A stretch of DNA of 32,969 bases, from contig JAWXBP010000043.1 of NCBI GenBank assembly GCA_034440135.1, positions 1-32,969 on the forward strand, in the 5' to 3' direction. This stretch comes from Planctomycetia bacterium (GTDB lineage: Bacteria > Planctomycetota > Planctomycetia > Pirellulales > JALHLM01). A program made the position numbers and the translations under genes. The notes under the pieces were generated by a model. It saw nothing but the letters and a program-made list of their open reading frames with translations. It was not told where the DNA came from and made no database searches. Shown piece by piece: positions 15,929-23,935 of the stretch (position 1 is its first letter; each line of letters opens with the position of its first letter).

Positions 15929-18409
15929 TTACGCCAGGATTCGGGCCCGTTTCGGATCATACGGCGGCTGCAGGTGCGCCGTCGCCGCGTAGCGCTGGCC
16001 GTTGACTTTGATTTCGTACTTGCCAGCGCGGATGAAAGCATTGTCGATCGGTTCCGCCTGGCTGACGTAGCCCATGCCGATGGCGTGGCCGAGCGTGTGG
16101 CCGTAGGCGCCGCTCGTGGTGTAGCCGACCGCGCGGCCGTCGCGATAGATCGGTTCGCTGCCCCAGAGCACTGGCTCCGGGTCGTCGATCGTGAACGTGA
16201 CGAGCCGCTTCTTCACACCCTCTTGTTGCTGTTGCAGCAGCGCGTCCATGCCCAGGAACTCCGGGCACTTGCCCCAGGCCACGGCGAAGCCCAGGCCGGC
16301 TTCGAGCGGCGTGTCCTCGGGCGAAAGCTCCGCGCCCCAGGCGCGATAGGCCTTTTCCAATCGCAGCGAATTGATTGCGTAGTGTCCGGCGTTGGTCAGT
16401 CCATGTTTGTCGCCAGCGGCGACCAGCGCATCATACGCGCAGGCCGTTTGATCGACCGGCACGTGCAGTTCCCAGCCCAGCTCGCCGACGTAGGTGATGC
16501 GGATCGCCAGCGCCGTGGCGCGGCCGATGCCAATCCAGCGCGCCGCGCCGAATGGAAAACTCGCGTTCGAGAGATCCGCGTCGGTTAGTTTCTGCAACAG
16601 CGCGCGCGAGTTAGGGCCCATCAATCCCAGCACGCCGTACTGCGCCGTGACGTCGTGAAGTTGGACGTTGGCTTCTGCGGGGATATGGCTGCGAATCCAG
16701 TGGTAGTCTCGCATCGTCTGCGCGCTGCCGGAGACCAGATAGAACCGATCGTCGGTCAAGCGAGTGATCGTCAGGTCGCTCTCGAACCCGCCGTCCTCGT
16801 TGAACAAACCCGTGTAGACCGCGCGGCCGATCGGGACGTTCATTTCGTTGCCGCAAAGCCGTTGCAGAATCTCCAGCGCGTCCGGGCCCTGAAAGATGAA
16901 CTTCGAGAACGCCGATTGATCGAACACGGCGACGCGTTCCCGCGCGGCGCGGTGCTCGGCGGCGGAGTACTCGAACCAATTCTGGCGACCGAAGGAATAG
17001 ACCGTCTCCGGTTTGACGCCCGGCGGCGCGAACCAATTGGGGCGCTCCCAGCCCATCTTGCTGCCGAAGCAGGCCCCGCGCTGGGCGAGCCGTTCGTGGA
17101 TGGGCGACATCCGCAAAGGGCGCGCGGTCTCGAATTCGTAGTTCGGCCAGGCCATTTGATAGTGCAGGCCGAGCACTTCCGCCACCCGTTCGCGCAGGAA
17201 CGTGCGATTGTTCTGCGACGGCGCGAAGCGCCGGATATCGACGCTCCACACGTCAGAGGGCGGCGCCCCGTCGACGATCCAATCGGACAGCACCTTGCCG
17301 GCGCCGCCGGCGCTCGCGATCCCGACCGAATTGAATCCCGCCAAGACATAGCAGCCAGGCAATTCCGGGGCTTCGCCGCAGATGAAATGATTGTCCGGCG
17401 TGAAGCTTTCCGGGCCATTGCAAAACACCGGGAACGTCACCTTCTCCAACACCGGAATTCGCCACTTGCCGCTTGCCAGCGGTTCGGCGTATTTCGGCCA
17501 ATCCGGTTCCAGCAACTCGAAGCTGAAATCTTTCTTCACGCGGTCCACGGTCCACGGATTCGAGTGCTTTTGAAACGCGCCCAGGACGATCTGATTGCCG
17601 TCGGTGCGGAAATAAATCGCGCGGTCCGGATCGCGTCCCACCGGCATGTCGTCGTGGACGCCATCGATCGGCTCGGTGACGATGTAGTGATGCTCCACGG
17701 GATGGAGCGGCACTTGGATGCCGTGTTGCTGGCCGAACTGCCGGGTCCACATCCCGCCGCAGATGACGACCACGTCGGAGCGAATCGAACCGAGCGACGT
17801 TTCTACGCCGCACGCGCGGCCGTTCTGCGTCAGGATTTTCTGGACTTCGACGTGTTCCAGCACCTTGGCGCCGCGATCGACCGCGCCTTTGGCCAAGGCG
17901 CGCGTCGTCAGGTCGGGCCGTAGCTTGCCGTCCAGCGGCAGCCAAGCGCCGCCGAGAATGTCTTCCCGCCGCAAGAACGGCCAATGCCCGACGACTTCGT
18001 CGGCCGTGATCAAGTGCACTTCCACGCCGAATAATTCGGACATCGCGGCGGTGCGCTCCAGCAATTGCATCCGCGCCGGAGTCGTGCCGACGATCAGGCT
18101 GCCGACTTGCTTCCAACCGGTGGGTTCGCCCGTTTCTTCCGCTAAGCGGGAATAGAGATCAGCGCTGTACTTGTTGATCTTGGTCAGCGCGTTGCTATTT
18201 CGCAAACGGCCGATCATGCCCGCGGAATGCCAAGTCGTGCCACCGGCAAGGCGGTTTTGTTCCAACAGGACGACGTTCTTCCAGCCGGCCAGCGTGAGGT
18301 GATACGCGACGCTACAGCCGACTATGCCGCCGCCGATAATCACGGCCTGCGCGTGTGACGGAAGTTCCTTCGACCCATGCGGCCAATCGGCCTCAAAGCG
18401 GTTCAGCAT
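15929..18409 (-). CDS. FAD-dependent dimethylglycine/sarcosine dehydrogenase-like protein (DAO + GcvT domains)
   Basis: The 826-residue product joins an N-terminal FAD oxidoreductase (DAO family, about 20-385) to a C-terminal GcvT/aminomethyltransferase-like folate domain (about 430-815). The dinucleotide site is IIGGGIVGCSVAYHL (24-38), with the acidic residue at Glu50. GGTTWHSAGM carries His61 at the position that binds FAD covalently in dimethylglycine and sarcosine dehydrogenases. The GcvT part shows GGFESDLTITRL and YVGELGWELHVP. Enzymes of this type demethylate N-methylglycines and pass the one-carbon unit to tetrahydrofolate. No signal peptide is present, so it is cytoplasmic. The exact substrate cannot be fixed from the sequence. 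It is transcribed alone, in the same direction as citrate synthase. Confidence 0.88.
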   Translation of the reverse strand: MLNRFEADWPHGSKELPSHAQAVIIGGGIVGCSVAYHLTLAGWKNVVLLEQNRLAGGTTWHSAGMIGRLRNSNALTKINKYSADLYSRLAEETGEPTGWKQVGSLIVGTTPARMQLLERTAAMSELFGVEVHLITADEVVGHWPFLRREDILGGAWLPLDGKLRPDLTTRALAKGAVDRGAKVLEHVEVQKILTQNGRACGVETSLGSIRSDVVVICGGMWTRQFGQQHGIQVPLHPVEHHYIVTEPIDGVHDDMPVGRDPDRAIYFRTDGNQIVLGAFQKHSNPWTVDRVKKDFSFELLEPDWPKYAEPLASGKWRIPVLEKVTFPVFCNGPESFTPDNHFICGEAPELPGCYVLAGFNSVGIASAGGAGKVLSDWIVDGAPPSDVWSVDIRRFAPSQNNRTFLRERVAEVLGLHYQMAWPNYEFETARPLRMSPIHERLAQRGACFGSKMGWERPNWFAPPGVKPETVYSFGRQNWFEYSAAEHRAARERVAVFDQSAFSKFIFQGPDALEILQRLCGNEMNVPIGRAVYTGLFNEDGGFESDLTITRLTDDRFYLVSGSAQTMRDYHWIRSHIPAEANVQLHDVTAQYGVLGLMGPNSRALLQKLTDADLSNASFPFGAARWIGIGRATALAIRITYVGELGWELHVPVDQTACAYDALVAAGDKHGLTNAGHYAINSLRLEKAYRAWGAELSPEDTPLEAGLGFAVAWGKCPEFLGMDALLQQQQEGVKKRLVTFTIDDPEPVLWGSEPIYRDGRAVGYTTSGAYGHTLGHAIGMGYVSQAEPIDNAFIRAGKYEIKVNGQRYAATAHLQPPYDPKRARILA

Positions 18410-18453
18410 GATGGCGAGGTAAGACGAATTGATACGGGAATGTTGGGTTCAGA

Positions 18454-18607
18454 AGTTCGACGTGGGTGCCTGGGGCTGCGGCGAACGGTAGAGGCAACCA
18501 CGTCGAACTGGCTGGGGCATCGTGGCGGTTTGTTGGCAAGTCCAGCGAAGCCCCAGAGGCTTGACCATGGCGACTGCGCAATCGTTGCCCCTGCCCCAGG
18601 CACCCAC
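18454..18607. repeat. Nested palindromic element between two minus-strand genes
   Basis: GTGGGTGCCTGGGGC at 18462-18476 is the perfect reverse complement of 18593-18607 (15 bases). Overlapping the left arm, AGTTCGACGTGG at 18454-18465 is the perfect reverse complement of 18498-18509 (12 bases). Further short complementary GGGGC/GCCCC segments lie inside. The two pairings compete for the left arm, so alternative folds are possible. No gene is present in 18410-18680. Confidence 0.75.
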
Positions 18608-18680
18608 CGCAATTGTTGATCCGAAACTGACATGGCACGGACCTCTGTCGCGACGCGCTAGTGTTGTTACGACAAACGAA

Positions 18681-19970
18681 CTATTTGCGGTCCTTCATCG
18701 GCAGGAATGGGCGTTCCACCGGGCCGGTGTAAATCTGCCGTGGGCGGCTGATTTTCTTGCTGGGGGACTCCATCATTTCTTTCCAGTGGGCGATCCAACC
18801 GGGCAGGCGGCCAATGGCGAACATCACCGTGAACATGCTCACCGGCAGGCCCATCGCGCGGTAAATCACGCCGGAATAGAAGTCCACATTCGGGTAGAGC
18901 TTCCGTTCGATGAAGTACGGATCGGAAAGCGCGGCGGCTTCCAACTCCTGGGCGATCTCGAAGATCGGGTCGCTGATGTGCCGCTTTTTCAAGAGTTGAT
19001 CGCAACTGGCCTTGATGATCGTGGCCCGCGGGTCGTAGTTCTTGTAGACGCGATGGCCAAAGCCCATCAGGCGAATGTTGCTGGTCTTGTCTTTGACTTT
19101 GTTGATGTAGGCCTTCACATCGCCGCCCGAGTCCTTGATCGCTTCGAGCATCTCCACGCAGGCCTGATTCGCTCCGCCGTGTAGCGGTCCCCATAAGGCG
19201 CAGATGCCGGCCGAGATCGATGCGAACAGGTTCGCATCGCTGGAACCGACCATCCGCACGGTCGACGTACTGCAGTTCTGCTCGTGGTCGCCGTGTACGA
19301 TCAGGAGGAGGTTCAGCGCCTGCACCATTTCCGCATCGATCCCGTACGACTCGCTGGGGACGGCGAACATCATCTGCAGGAAATTTTCGCAGTACGTCAG
19401 ATCGTTGCGCGGGTAGATAAACGGTTGCCCCACCGATTTTTTGTAGGCCAAGGCCGCGATCGTCGGTAACTTGGCCATCAGCCGGTAGATGGAAATCACG
19501 ACCTGCTTGGGGTCGTGCGGGTCGAGGGCGTCCTGATAGAACGTCGAGAGCGCACCGACCACGGAGCTCAGGATCGCCATCGGATGGGCGTCACGCGGGA
19601 AGCCGTTGTAGAACAGCCGCATGTCCTCGTGCAGCATCGTGTGACGCCGCAGATTGTTGCTGAATTCCTGCAACTGGGCGCCGTTCGGCAATTCACCGTA
19701 GATCAGCAGGTAGCTCACCTCGACGAAGCTGCAATGCTGGGCCAGAACCTCGATGGGGTAGCCGCGATAGCGAAGAATGCCCTGCTCGCCATCAAGGAAG
19801 CAGATCGCGCTGGTCGTGGAGCCGGTGTTGACGTAGCCGTCGTCGAGCGTGATGGCCCCGGTGAGGGCGCGCAGCTTGGAAATATCCAAGCCGGTTTCTT
19901 GTTCGCTCCCGACGATCACCGGCAATTCGACCTTCTTGTCGCCGAATTCGAGTTTGGCCACGTTTCCCAT
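18681..19970 (-). CDS. gltA: Citrate synthase (type II)
   Basis: Citrate synthase condenses acetyl-CoA and oxaloacetate at the entry of the TCA cycle. With the ATG at 19970 the product is 429 residues, close to the 427 of the E. coli enzyme. The catalytic triad is intact: His264 in GPLHGGAN, His306 in GFGHRVYK and Asp363 in VDFYSG. The segment DHEQNCSTSTVR (228-239) and the C-terminal RPRQIYTG are typical. I prefer 19970 because GGGAG precedes it at a proper distance. The frame is open to 20027, with further ATGs at 19982 and 20027 that lack a ribosome binding site and lie beyond the conserved N-terminus. The gene appears monocistronic. Confidence 0.96.
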   Translation of the reverse strand: MGNVAKLEFGDKKVELPVIVGSEQETGLDISKLRALTGAITLDDGYVNTGSTTSAICFLDGEQGILRYRGYPIEVLAQHCSFVEVSYLLIYGELPNGAQLQEFSNNLRRHTMLHEDMRLFYNGFPRDAHPMAILSSVVGALSTFYQDALDPHDPKQVVISIYRLMAKLPTIAALAYKKSVGQPFIYPRNDLTYCENFLQMMFAVPSESYGIDAEMVQALNLLLIVHGDHEQNCSTSTVRMVGSSDANLFASISAGICALWGPLHGGANQACVEMLEAIKDSGGDVKAYINKVKDKTSNIRLMGFGHRVYKNYDPRATIIKASCDQLLKKRHISDPIFEIAQELEAAALSDPYFIERKLYPNVDFYSGVIYRAMGLPVSMFTVMFAIGRLPGWIAHWKEMMESPSKKISRPRQIYTGPVERPFLPMKDRK

Positions 19971-20306
19971 CGCCACTCCCATTCCAGACGCCAAGCCCCC
20001 AAGGTTGGGGGCATTTTGCCAGCTCAAGACAGCAGTTTAGCGAGCCTAGGTCGGTTCCACAAACCACTCGCGCCGGCATTTAACTTGCTGCTATAGCGCC
20101 GCAGCACCTAAGCCCAGGGAAGGCCCTCAAAGCCATCTTTGCGGTCCAGAATTCTTGGTGGCCTTCCCTGGGCTTGAGTCGAAGTGCCAGCAATCTTGGC
20201 GATCAAGGGGAATGCTGCCGCCGTGCCGATAAGACTAGAATTGCCTCGGCGATGAACCGGGCGTCGCGCCAGCCGTATCCAAATCTGTCGGAAAGGACTC
20301 CTGCCT
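19971..20306. other. Divergent intergenic region with a 16-base palindrome
   Basis: No gene was seen. It should hold the promoters of citrate synthase (minus) and of the small protein at 20307 (plus). Its main feature is the inverted repeat at 20110-20175, listed separately. Confidence 0.4.
20110..20175. repeat. Inverted repeat with nested hairpin
   Basis: AAGCCCAGGGAAGGCC at 20110-20125 is the perfect reverse complement of 20160-20175. The 34-base loop holds a small hairpin, CAAAG-CCAT-CTTTG at 20128-20141. There is no T-run, so it is not a typical intrinsic terminator. Together with the elements at 14644 and 18454 it looks like part of the interspersed palindromic repeat content of this genome. 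Confidence 0.75.
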
Positions 20307-20567
20307 GTGGCGGAATACAGCAAATACCAGCAGAACATCATCAAGAACTACTACGAGCACGCCGACCAGATCGCACTGCAGCGGCTCTCGGAGTTGGTCA
20401 CGGAACTGTACTTGGCCGAGGGCAAAGCCCGGGCGCGGCACTGGAAAAACCTCATCGTCGTCTTGGAGAAGCTCAAGATTCCGGCCACACGCATCGAACA
20501 CCTGCGGGAGAAGGACGATCCCGCGCTCCTGGCCAAGCTGGTTGAGGAGCTGATGGCCAATAAGTAA
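20307..20567 (+). CDS. Small conserved planctomycete protein of unknown function
   Basis: The product is 86 residues, charged, predicted all-helical, with no signal or membrane segment. It starts with GTG; GAAAGGA about 8-11 bases upstream (near 20290-20296) is a suitable ribosome binding site. The N-terminus AEYSKYQQNIIKNYYEHAD and the middle LVTELYLAEGKARARHWKN are strongly patterned, and I recall similar small proteins as common in planctomycete genomes without assigned function. Its base composition fits the neighbours. It is separated by 150 bases from the ABC transporter genes and may be transcribed alone. Confidence 0.8.
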   Translation: MAEYSKYQQNIIKNYYEHADQIALQRLSELVTELYLAEGKARARHWKNLIVVLEKLKIPATRIEHLREKDDPALLAKLVEELMANK

Positions 20568-20718
20568 CTGCGTGCCGTTCGAGTGCGTGGCCGGCAAGCA
20601 ATTTGCCCCGTCAACTCCCCCTCGCTGGCGCGTCGGGCTAGTATGGGTGGGACGCCATTGTGAGTGAGACGGTTGGCGCGACTTTGACCTTCGGATTTCG
20701 TTCTTCGACAGTCCCCTA

Positions 20719-21663
20719 ATGCCTCTTCTCGACATTCATCACGTCAGCCGCAATTTCGGGAGAGTGCAGGCGCTGCGGGATGTGACTATCGTGCTGGAGC
20801 CGGGGGCTATCGGGCTGGTCGGGAACAACGGCGCCGGCAAGTCGACGCTGCTCAAAGTGCTGCTCGGGCTGCTCAAGCCGGACGCCGGCAACGGCACGAT
20901 TTTGGATTGCGATATTCGGCACAATTCCCGGGCGCTGCGCGGCCGCGTGGGGTATATGCCGGAGGCCGCGGCCGTAGTGTCGATGCTCAAGGGAGTCGAG
21001 TTCGTCACGCTCTCCGGCGACCTCTACGGCATGCCGCACCGTGACGCCCGGCGCCGCGCCCACGAGGTGTTGAACTACGTCGGCCTGGGCGAGCTGCGCT
21101 ATCGTCGGCTGGAAGAATACTCCGCCGGCAACCTGCAGCGATTGAAACTGGCCGCCGCGTTAGTGCATGACCCGCAGTTGTTGTTGTTGGACGAACCGAC
21201 CAACGGACTGGACCCCGCCGGCCGGATGGCGATGTTGCGATTGATCGAGGACCTGATCGCGGAAACCGGCAAGAGCGTGATCCTCTGCACGCATTTACTG
21301 AGCGACGTGGAACAACTTTGCGAACAACTCGTGGTGCTGCATCGCGGTACGGTCGTGCAGAGCGGCCCGATGGCGGTGCTGTGTGCGCAGACGGCGAATC
21401 GCTATGAGATCGGCTGGGACGGAGACTCGGCCGCGATGCTCGCGGCGCTTAAGGCGCGCGGTCACGTTGTGGTCGCTCAGCCGGAAGAGAATCGGGCCGT
21501 AGTTACCACGCGAAACGGCTGGGAAACCCGGGATTTCTTTCTTCTCGCACAAGCGGCCGGCGCGACCATTACCCATCTGCGGCCCGAAGAAGAAGACCTG
21601 GAGCAACTGTTCTTCCGAGTGACTTCGGCGTCAAACGCAGCTACCACCGCGCAGTCTACTTAG
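20719..21663 (+). CDS. ABC transporter ATP-binding protein
   Basis: The product is 314 residues: one ABC ATPase domain (about 3-225) and a C-terminal extension of the kind seen in ABC-2 exporters. Walker A is GNNGAGKST (35-43). Walker B is LLLLDEPT (154-161), with catalytic Glu159, and the switch residue is His192. The signature motif reads YSAGNLQ (134-140) instead of the usual LSGGQ. This preserves the Ser and one Gly but is unusual at the last position. The permease gene follows after 53 bases on the same strand, so the two form an exporter. The substrate is unknown; candidates for this class include drugs, lipids or polysaccharides. Confidence 0.92.
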   Translation: MPLLDIHHVSRNFGRVQALRDVTIVLEPGAIGLVGNNGAGKSTLLKVLLGLLKPDAGNGTILDCDIRHNSRALRGRVGYMPEAAAVVSMLKGVEFVTLSGDLYGMPHRDARRRAHEVLNYVGLGELRYRRLEEYSAGNLQRLKLAAALVHDPQLLLLDEPTNGLDPAGRMAMLRLIEDLIAETGKSVILCTHLLSDVEQLCEQLVVLHRGTVVQSGPMAVLCAQTANRYEIGWDGDSAAMLAALKARGHVVVAQPEENRAVVTTRNGWETRDFFLLAQAAGATITHLRPEEEDLEQLFFRVTSASNAATTAQST

Positions 21664-21716
21664 CATCGCACACAACCCGAATCGTTTATTTTGCACCACT
21701 GGATTCCGTAACTCAC

Positions 21717-22607
21717 ATGGGCATCGACGTCGCACATTATCACGGCTGGCAGGGCGAATTGGAATCGCCGTGGTGGAGCTGCCTCGCCTTGGTACGTGTG
21801 GCGATTCTGCAAGTGCTGCGGCGGCGCGTATATTGGTTCGTGCTGGCGCTCGGGATGCTGAACTTCCTGATTTTCTGGTCGATCATCTACGCCACGACGC
21901 AGTTGCCGATTCCTCCGGAGGCCCGCGGTGAGTTGTTGAATCGATTCGACTTCCGCACGCAGCCGGACATCGCCAAGGACTCCGGCTATGTCAAGTTCAT
22001 GGAAGGGCAAAGCCTGATCGTGATGATCCTGCTCGCCTTTTCCGGCAGCTTACTCGTCGGCGCGGACTTTCGCACTCGAGCGCTGCCGTTCTACTTGTCC
22101 CGGCGGATCGATCGCGCGCACTGCATCATCGGAAAGCTGCTGGCGGTCAGTTCGTTGATTGCGCTCTTGACCAGCCTGCCGGCGTTGTTGCTGTTCGTCG
22201 AGTACGGCATGTTCACCTCGTCGTTTGACTATTGGCTCGACAATTGGGAAATCGCGGTTTCGATTCTCAGCTACGGGCTCGTACTCTGCGTCGTATTGAG
22301 CATTTGGATCGTGACGCTCTCGGCGTATTTGCAAACGATCGCGCCGATTGCGATCACCTGGTCCTGCCTGTTCGTCTTGATGAGCGGCATGGCGAACGCG
22401 ATTCGCCGCACGACGGACAACCGCTATTGGGAATTGCTCGACCCCTGGCGCGATATCCGCTACGTCGGCCGCCTGATCTTCGGCGGTTTCGAGCGCGAAA
22501 TGGACCGGGAACTCGCCATCTGGGCCGCCTGGATCGTCGGCGGAATCTGCCTCGCCTGCCTGGCGCTACTCGTCCGCCGCGTCCGCGCCGTCGACGTGGT
22601 CGAGTAG
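21717..22607 (+). CDS. ABC-2 type transporter permease
   Basis: The product is 296 residues with about six hydrophobic segments (roughly 38-58, 100-120, 138-160, 178-200, 205-228, 265-285), as in ABC-2 family permeases. The segment SLLVGADFRTRALPFYLSRR after the second helix corresponds to the coupling region of this family. It partners the ATPase encoded 53 bases upstream; the pair is probably one operon and would export a substrate that cannot be named from sequence. The ATG at 21717 is the first suitable start. The protein ends close to a GC-rich intergenic stretch with an inverted repeat. Confidence 0.85.
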   Translation: MGIDVAHYHGWQGELESPWWSCLALVRVAILQVLRRRVYWFVLALGMLNFLIFWSIIYATTQLPIPPEARGELLNRFDFRTQPDIAKDSGYVKFMEGQSLIVMILLAFSGSLLVGADFRTRALPFYLSRRIDRAHCIIGKLLAVSSLIALLTSLPALLLFVEYGMFTSSFDYWLDNWEIAVSILSYGLVLCVVLSIWIVTLSAYLQTIAPIAITWSCLFVLMSGMANAIRRTTDNRYWELLDPWRDIRYVGRLIFGGFEREMDRELAIWAAWIVGGICLACLALLVRRVRAVDVVE

Positions 22608-22923
22608 TAGTTCGGCACTCGCTCCGATAGAGCCGGGAACGTAAGTGACCGGAGCGCGACCTACTCTGACGTTGATTGCACAGAAACGGGCCGCCCGTGG
22701 GAGAGGGGGGGGGCTATCGCGGGAGTCAATCGAGCCCACGGGCGGCGCGGCTGAGTTCCTGGTGCGCCAGGGTAGGAAAGGAGAGTGAACTCCGCCGCAT
22801 ACGTTCCTGCTGTCGGGCAGGATTTTAACAAGCAAATATGCGGACTTGATGAGCGCGCCGCGAAAGTTACTTGCGGATTAGCCGCATACCTGATGAGGAG
22901 AAGATGGCGAATCGAAATCGCGC
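22608..22923. other. Convergent intergenic region, no gene seen
   Basis: This 316-base gap lies between the ends of the permease (plus) and the isomerase (minus). It holds a perfect 12-base inverted repeat, GCCGCCCGTGGG at 22690-22701 and CCCACGGGCGGC at 22735-22746, around a loop with a run of nine G. It may act as a transcription barrier from both sides, but there is no T-tail. Nothing else was identified. Confidence 0.45.
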
Positions 22924-23748
22924 TCAGCCCATCAACTGCTCAACGCGTTCACGGAGATAATCAATACTCTCCTTCGCCAATCGCTCCGGCCCGGGGCTGT
23001 AGTCGAACACTTCGACGGAGACCCAACCGCGGTAGTCGATCTGCGCCAGCGCTTCGAGAATCGGCAGGAATTCCAAGTCCCCCATGCCAGGCCCGCGCCG
23101 ATTGGGATCGTTCGCATGGAAGTGCGTCAGCAGCGGCGCATACTGGCGAATGATCTCCGGAATCGATTGCACTTCGCTGGACATCGCCTTGCAATCGAGA
23201 TGCAGCCGGCAATGCGTGGAACCGACGCGTTCGATCAGCGCAGCGGCTTCCGCCGCGGTCAGCAGGAAGTTCCCCTCTGCCGGGCCCAAAGGTTCCACGG
23301 CCAAGATGACGTCTAAGTCCTCCAACACCGGCATCGCCGCGCTAAACACTTCGACGGCGAACTCAGTCGCCTGCTCGTGCGACACGCCCGGCAAGAGATT
23401 GCGTTGCAATGGCGAGCCAAAGACCAGCACCGACCCGCCCAATTCACGGCAACAGCGGCCCAAGTCCTGGAGATACTCCGTGGTTGCCTGGCGAATCACA
23501 GCGTCCGGACTCGTGAGGTGGTACCCCTCGGTCTTCGCCAATAGCCAGTGCAGCCCAATGATCTCCAGCTCGAACCGTTCCGCCAGCGACCGCATCTCCT
23601 GGATTTGCTGGGGAGTGACCGCCCGTACGTCCTTCGCCAACGTGAACGGCGCAATCTCGATGCCCGTATACCCACACTCCCGCGCAAACTCAAACGCCCG
23701 CGCATGGGGCCAATCGACGAAGGTTTCGTTGCAGATGGCGAGTTTCAT
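22924..23748 (-). CDS. Sugar phosphate isomerase/epimerase family protein (TIM barrel)
   Basis: The product is 274 residues of the xylose isomerase-like/AP endonuclease 2 superfamily. The predicted metal ligands are all present: Glu152 in AVEPLG, Asp185 in HLDCKAM, His211 in HFHAND and Glu246 in VEVFDY. The N-terminus KLAICNETF is the usual first strand of these barrels. No signal peptide is found. Such enzymes isomerise or epimerise sugars, inositols or hydroxypyruvate-like compounds, and the substrate cannot be told here. The gene stands alone, divergent from the methyltransferase operon, with about 190 bases between the two starts. Confidence 0.88.
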   Translation of the reverse strand: MKLAICNETFVDWPHARAFEFARECGYTGIEIAPFTLAKDVRAVTPQQIQEMRSLAERFELEIIGLHWLLAKTEGYHLTSPDAVIRQATTEYLQDLGRCCRELGGSVLVFGSPLQRNLLPGVSHEQATEFAVEVFSAAMPVLEDLDVILAVEPLGPAEGNFLLTAAEAAALIERVGSTHCRLHLDCKAMSSEVQSIPEIIRQYAPLLTHFHANDPNRRGPGMGDLEFLPILEALAQIDYRGWVSVEVFDYSPGPERLAKESIDYLRERVEQLMG

Positions 23749-23831
23749 GGCGGTGACGAAAGAAAGGCTGTGGCGAAATGCAATCTGAGCGAGCGATCAC
23801 TATACCGGAGCGATCAGCGCGGGTAACCTGC

Positions 23832-23863
23832 TTGAACTCCGAAGTGTATCTGGTACGATACCA
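23832..23863 (+). promoter_or_regulatory. Candidate promoter and palindromic operator of the restriction-modification-like operon
   Basis: A TTGAAC at 23832-23837 and TACGAT at 23854-23859 are spaced 16 bases apart. The -10 is preceded by TGG, giving an extended -10. The -10 lies inside the perfect palindrome TGGTACGATACCA (23851-23863). The GTG start of the methyltransferase is 73 bases downstream. A palindrome over the -10 suggests an operator; the binding protein is not known. Confidence 0.45.
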
Positions 23864-23935
23864 CAATGGACACAAGTACACTGGCGAGGCGCCGCTACTG
23901 GCGCGCTTGGCCGCAACAATCGTGGGAGCGTTGTT

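Noticed and set aside
16655-17923. A 422-codon plus-strand frame opposite the flavoprotein
   Set aside because: The opposite strand encodes an intact two-domain dehydrogenase; this frame has Arg/His-rich low-information composition.
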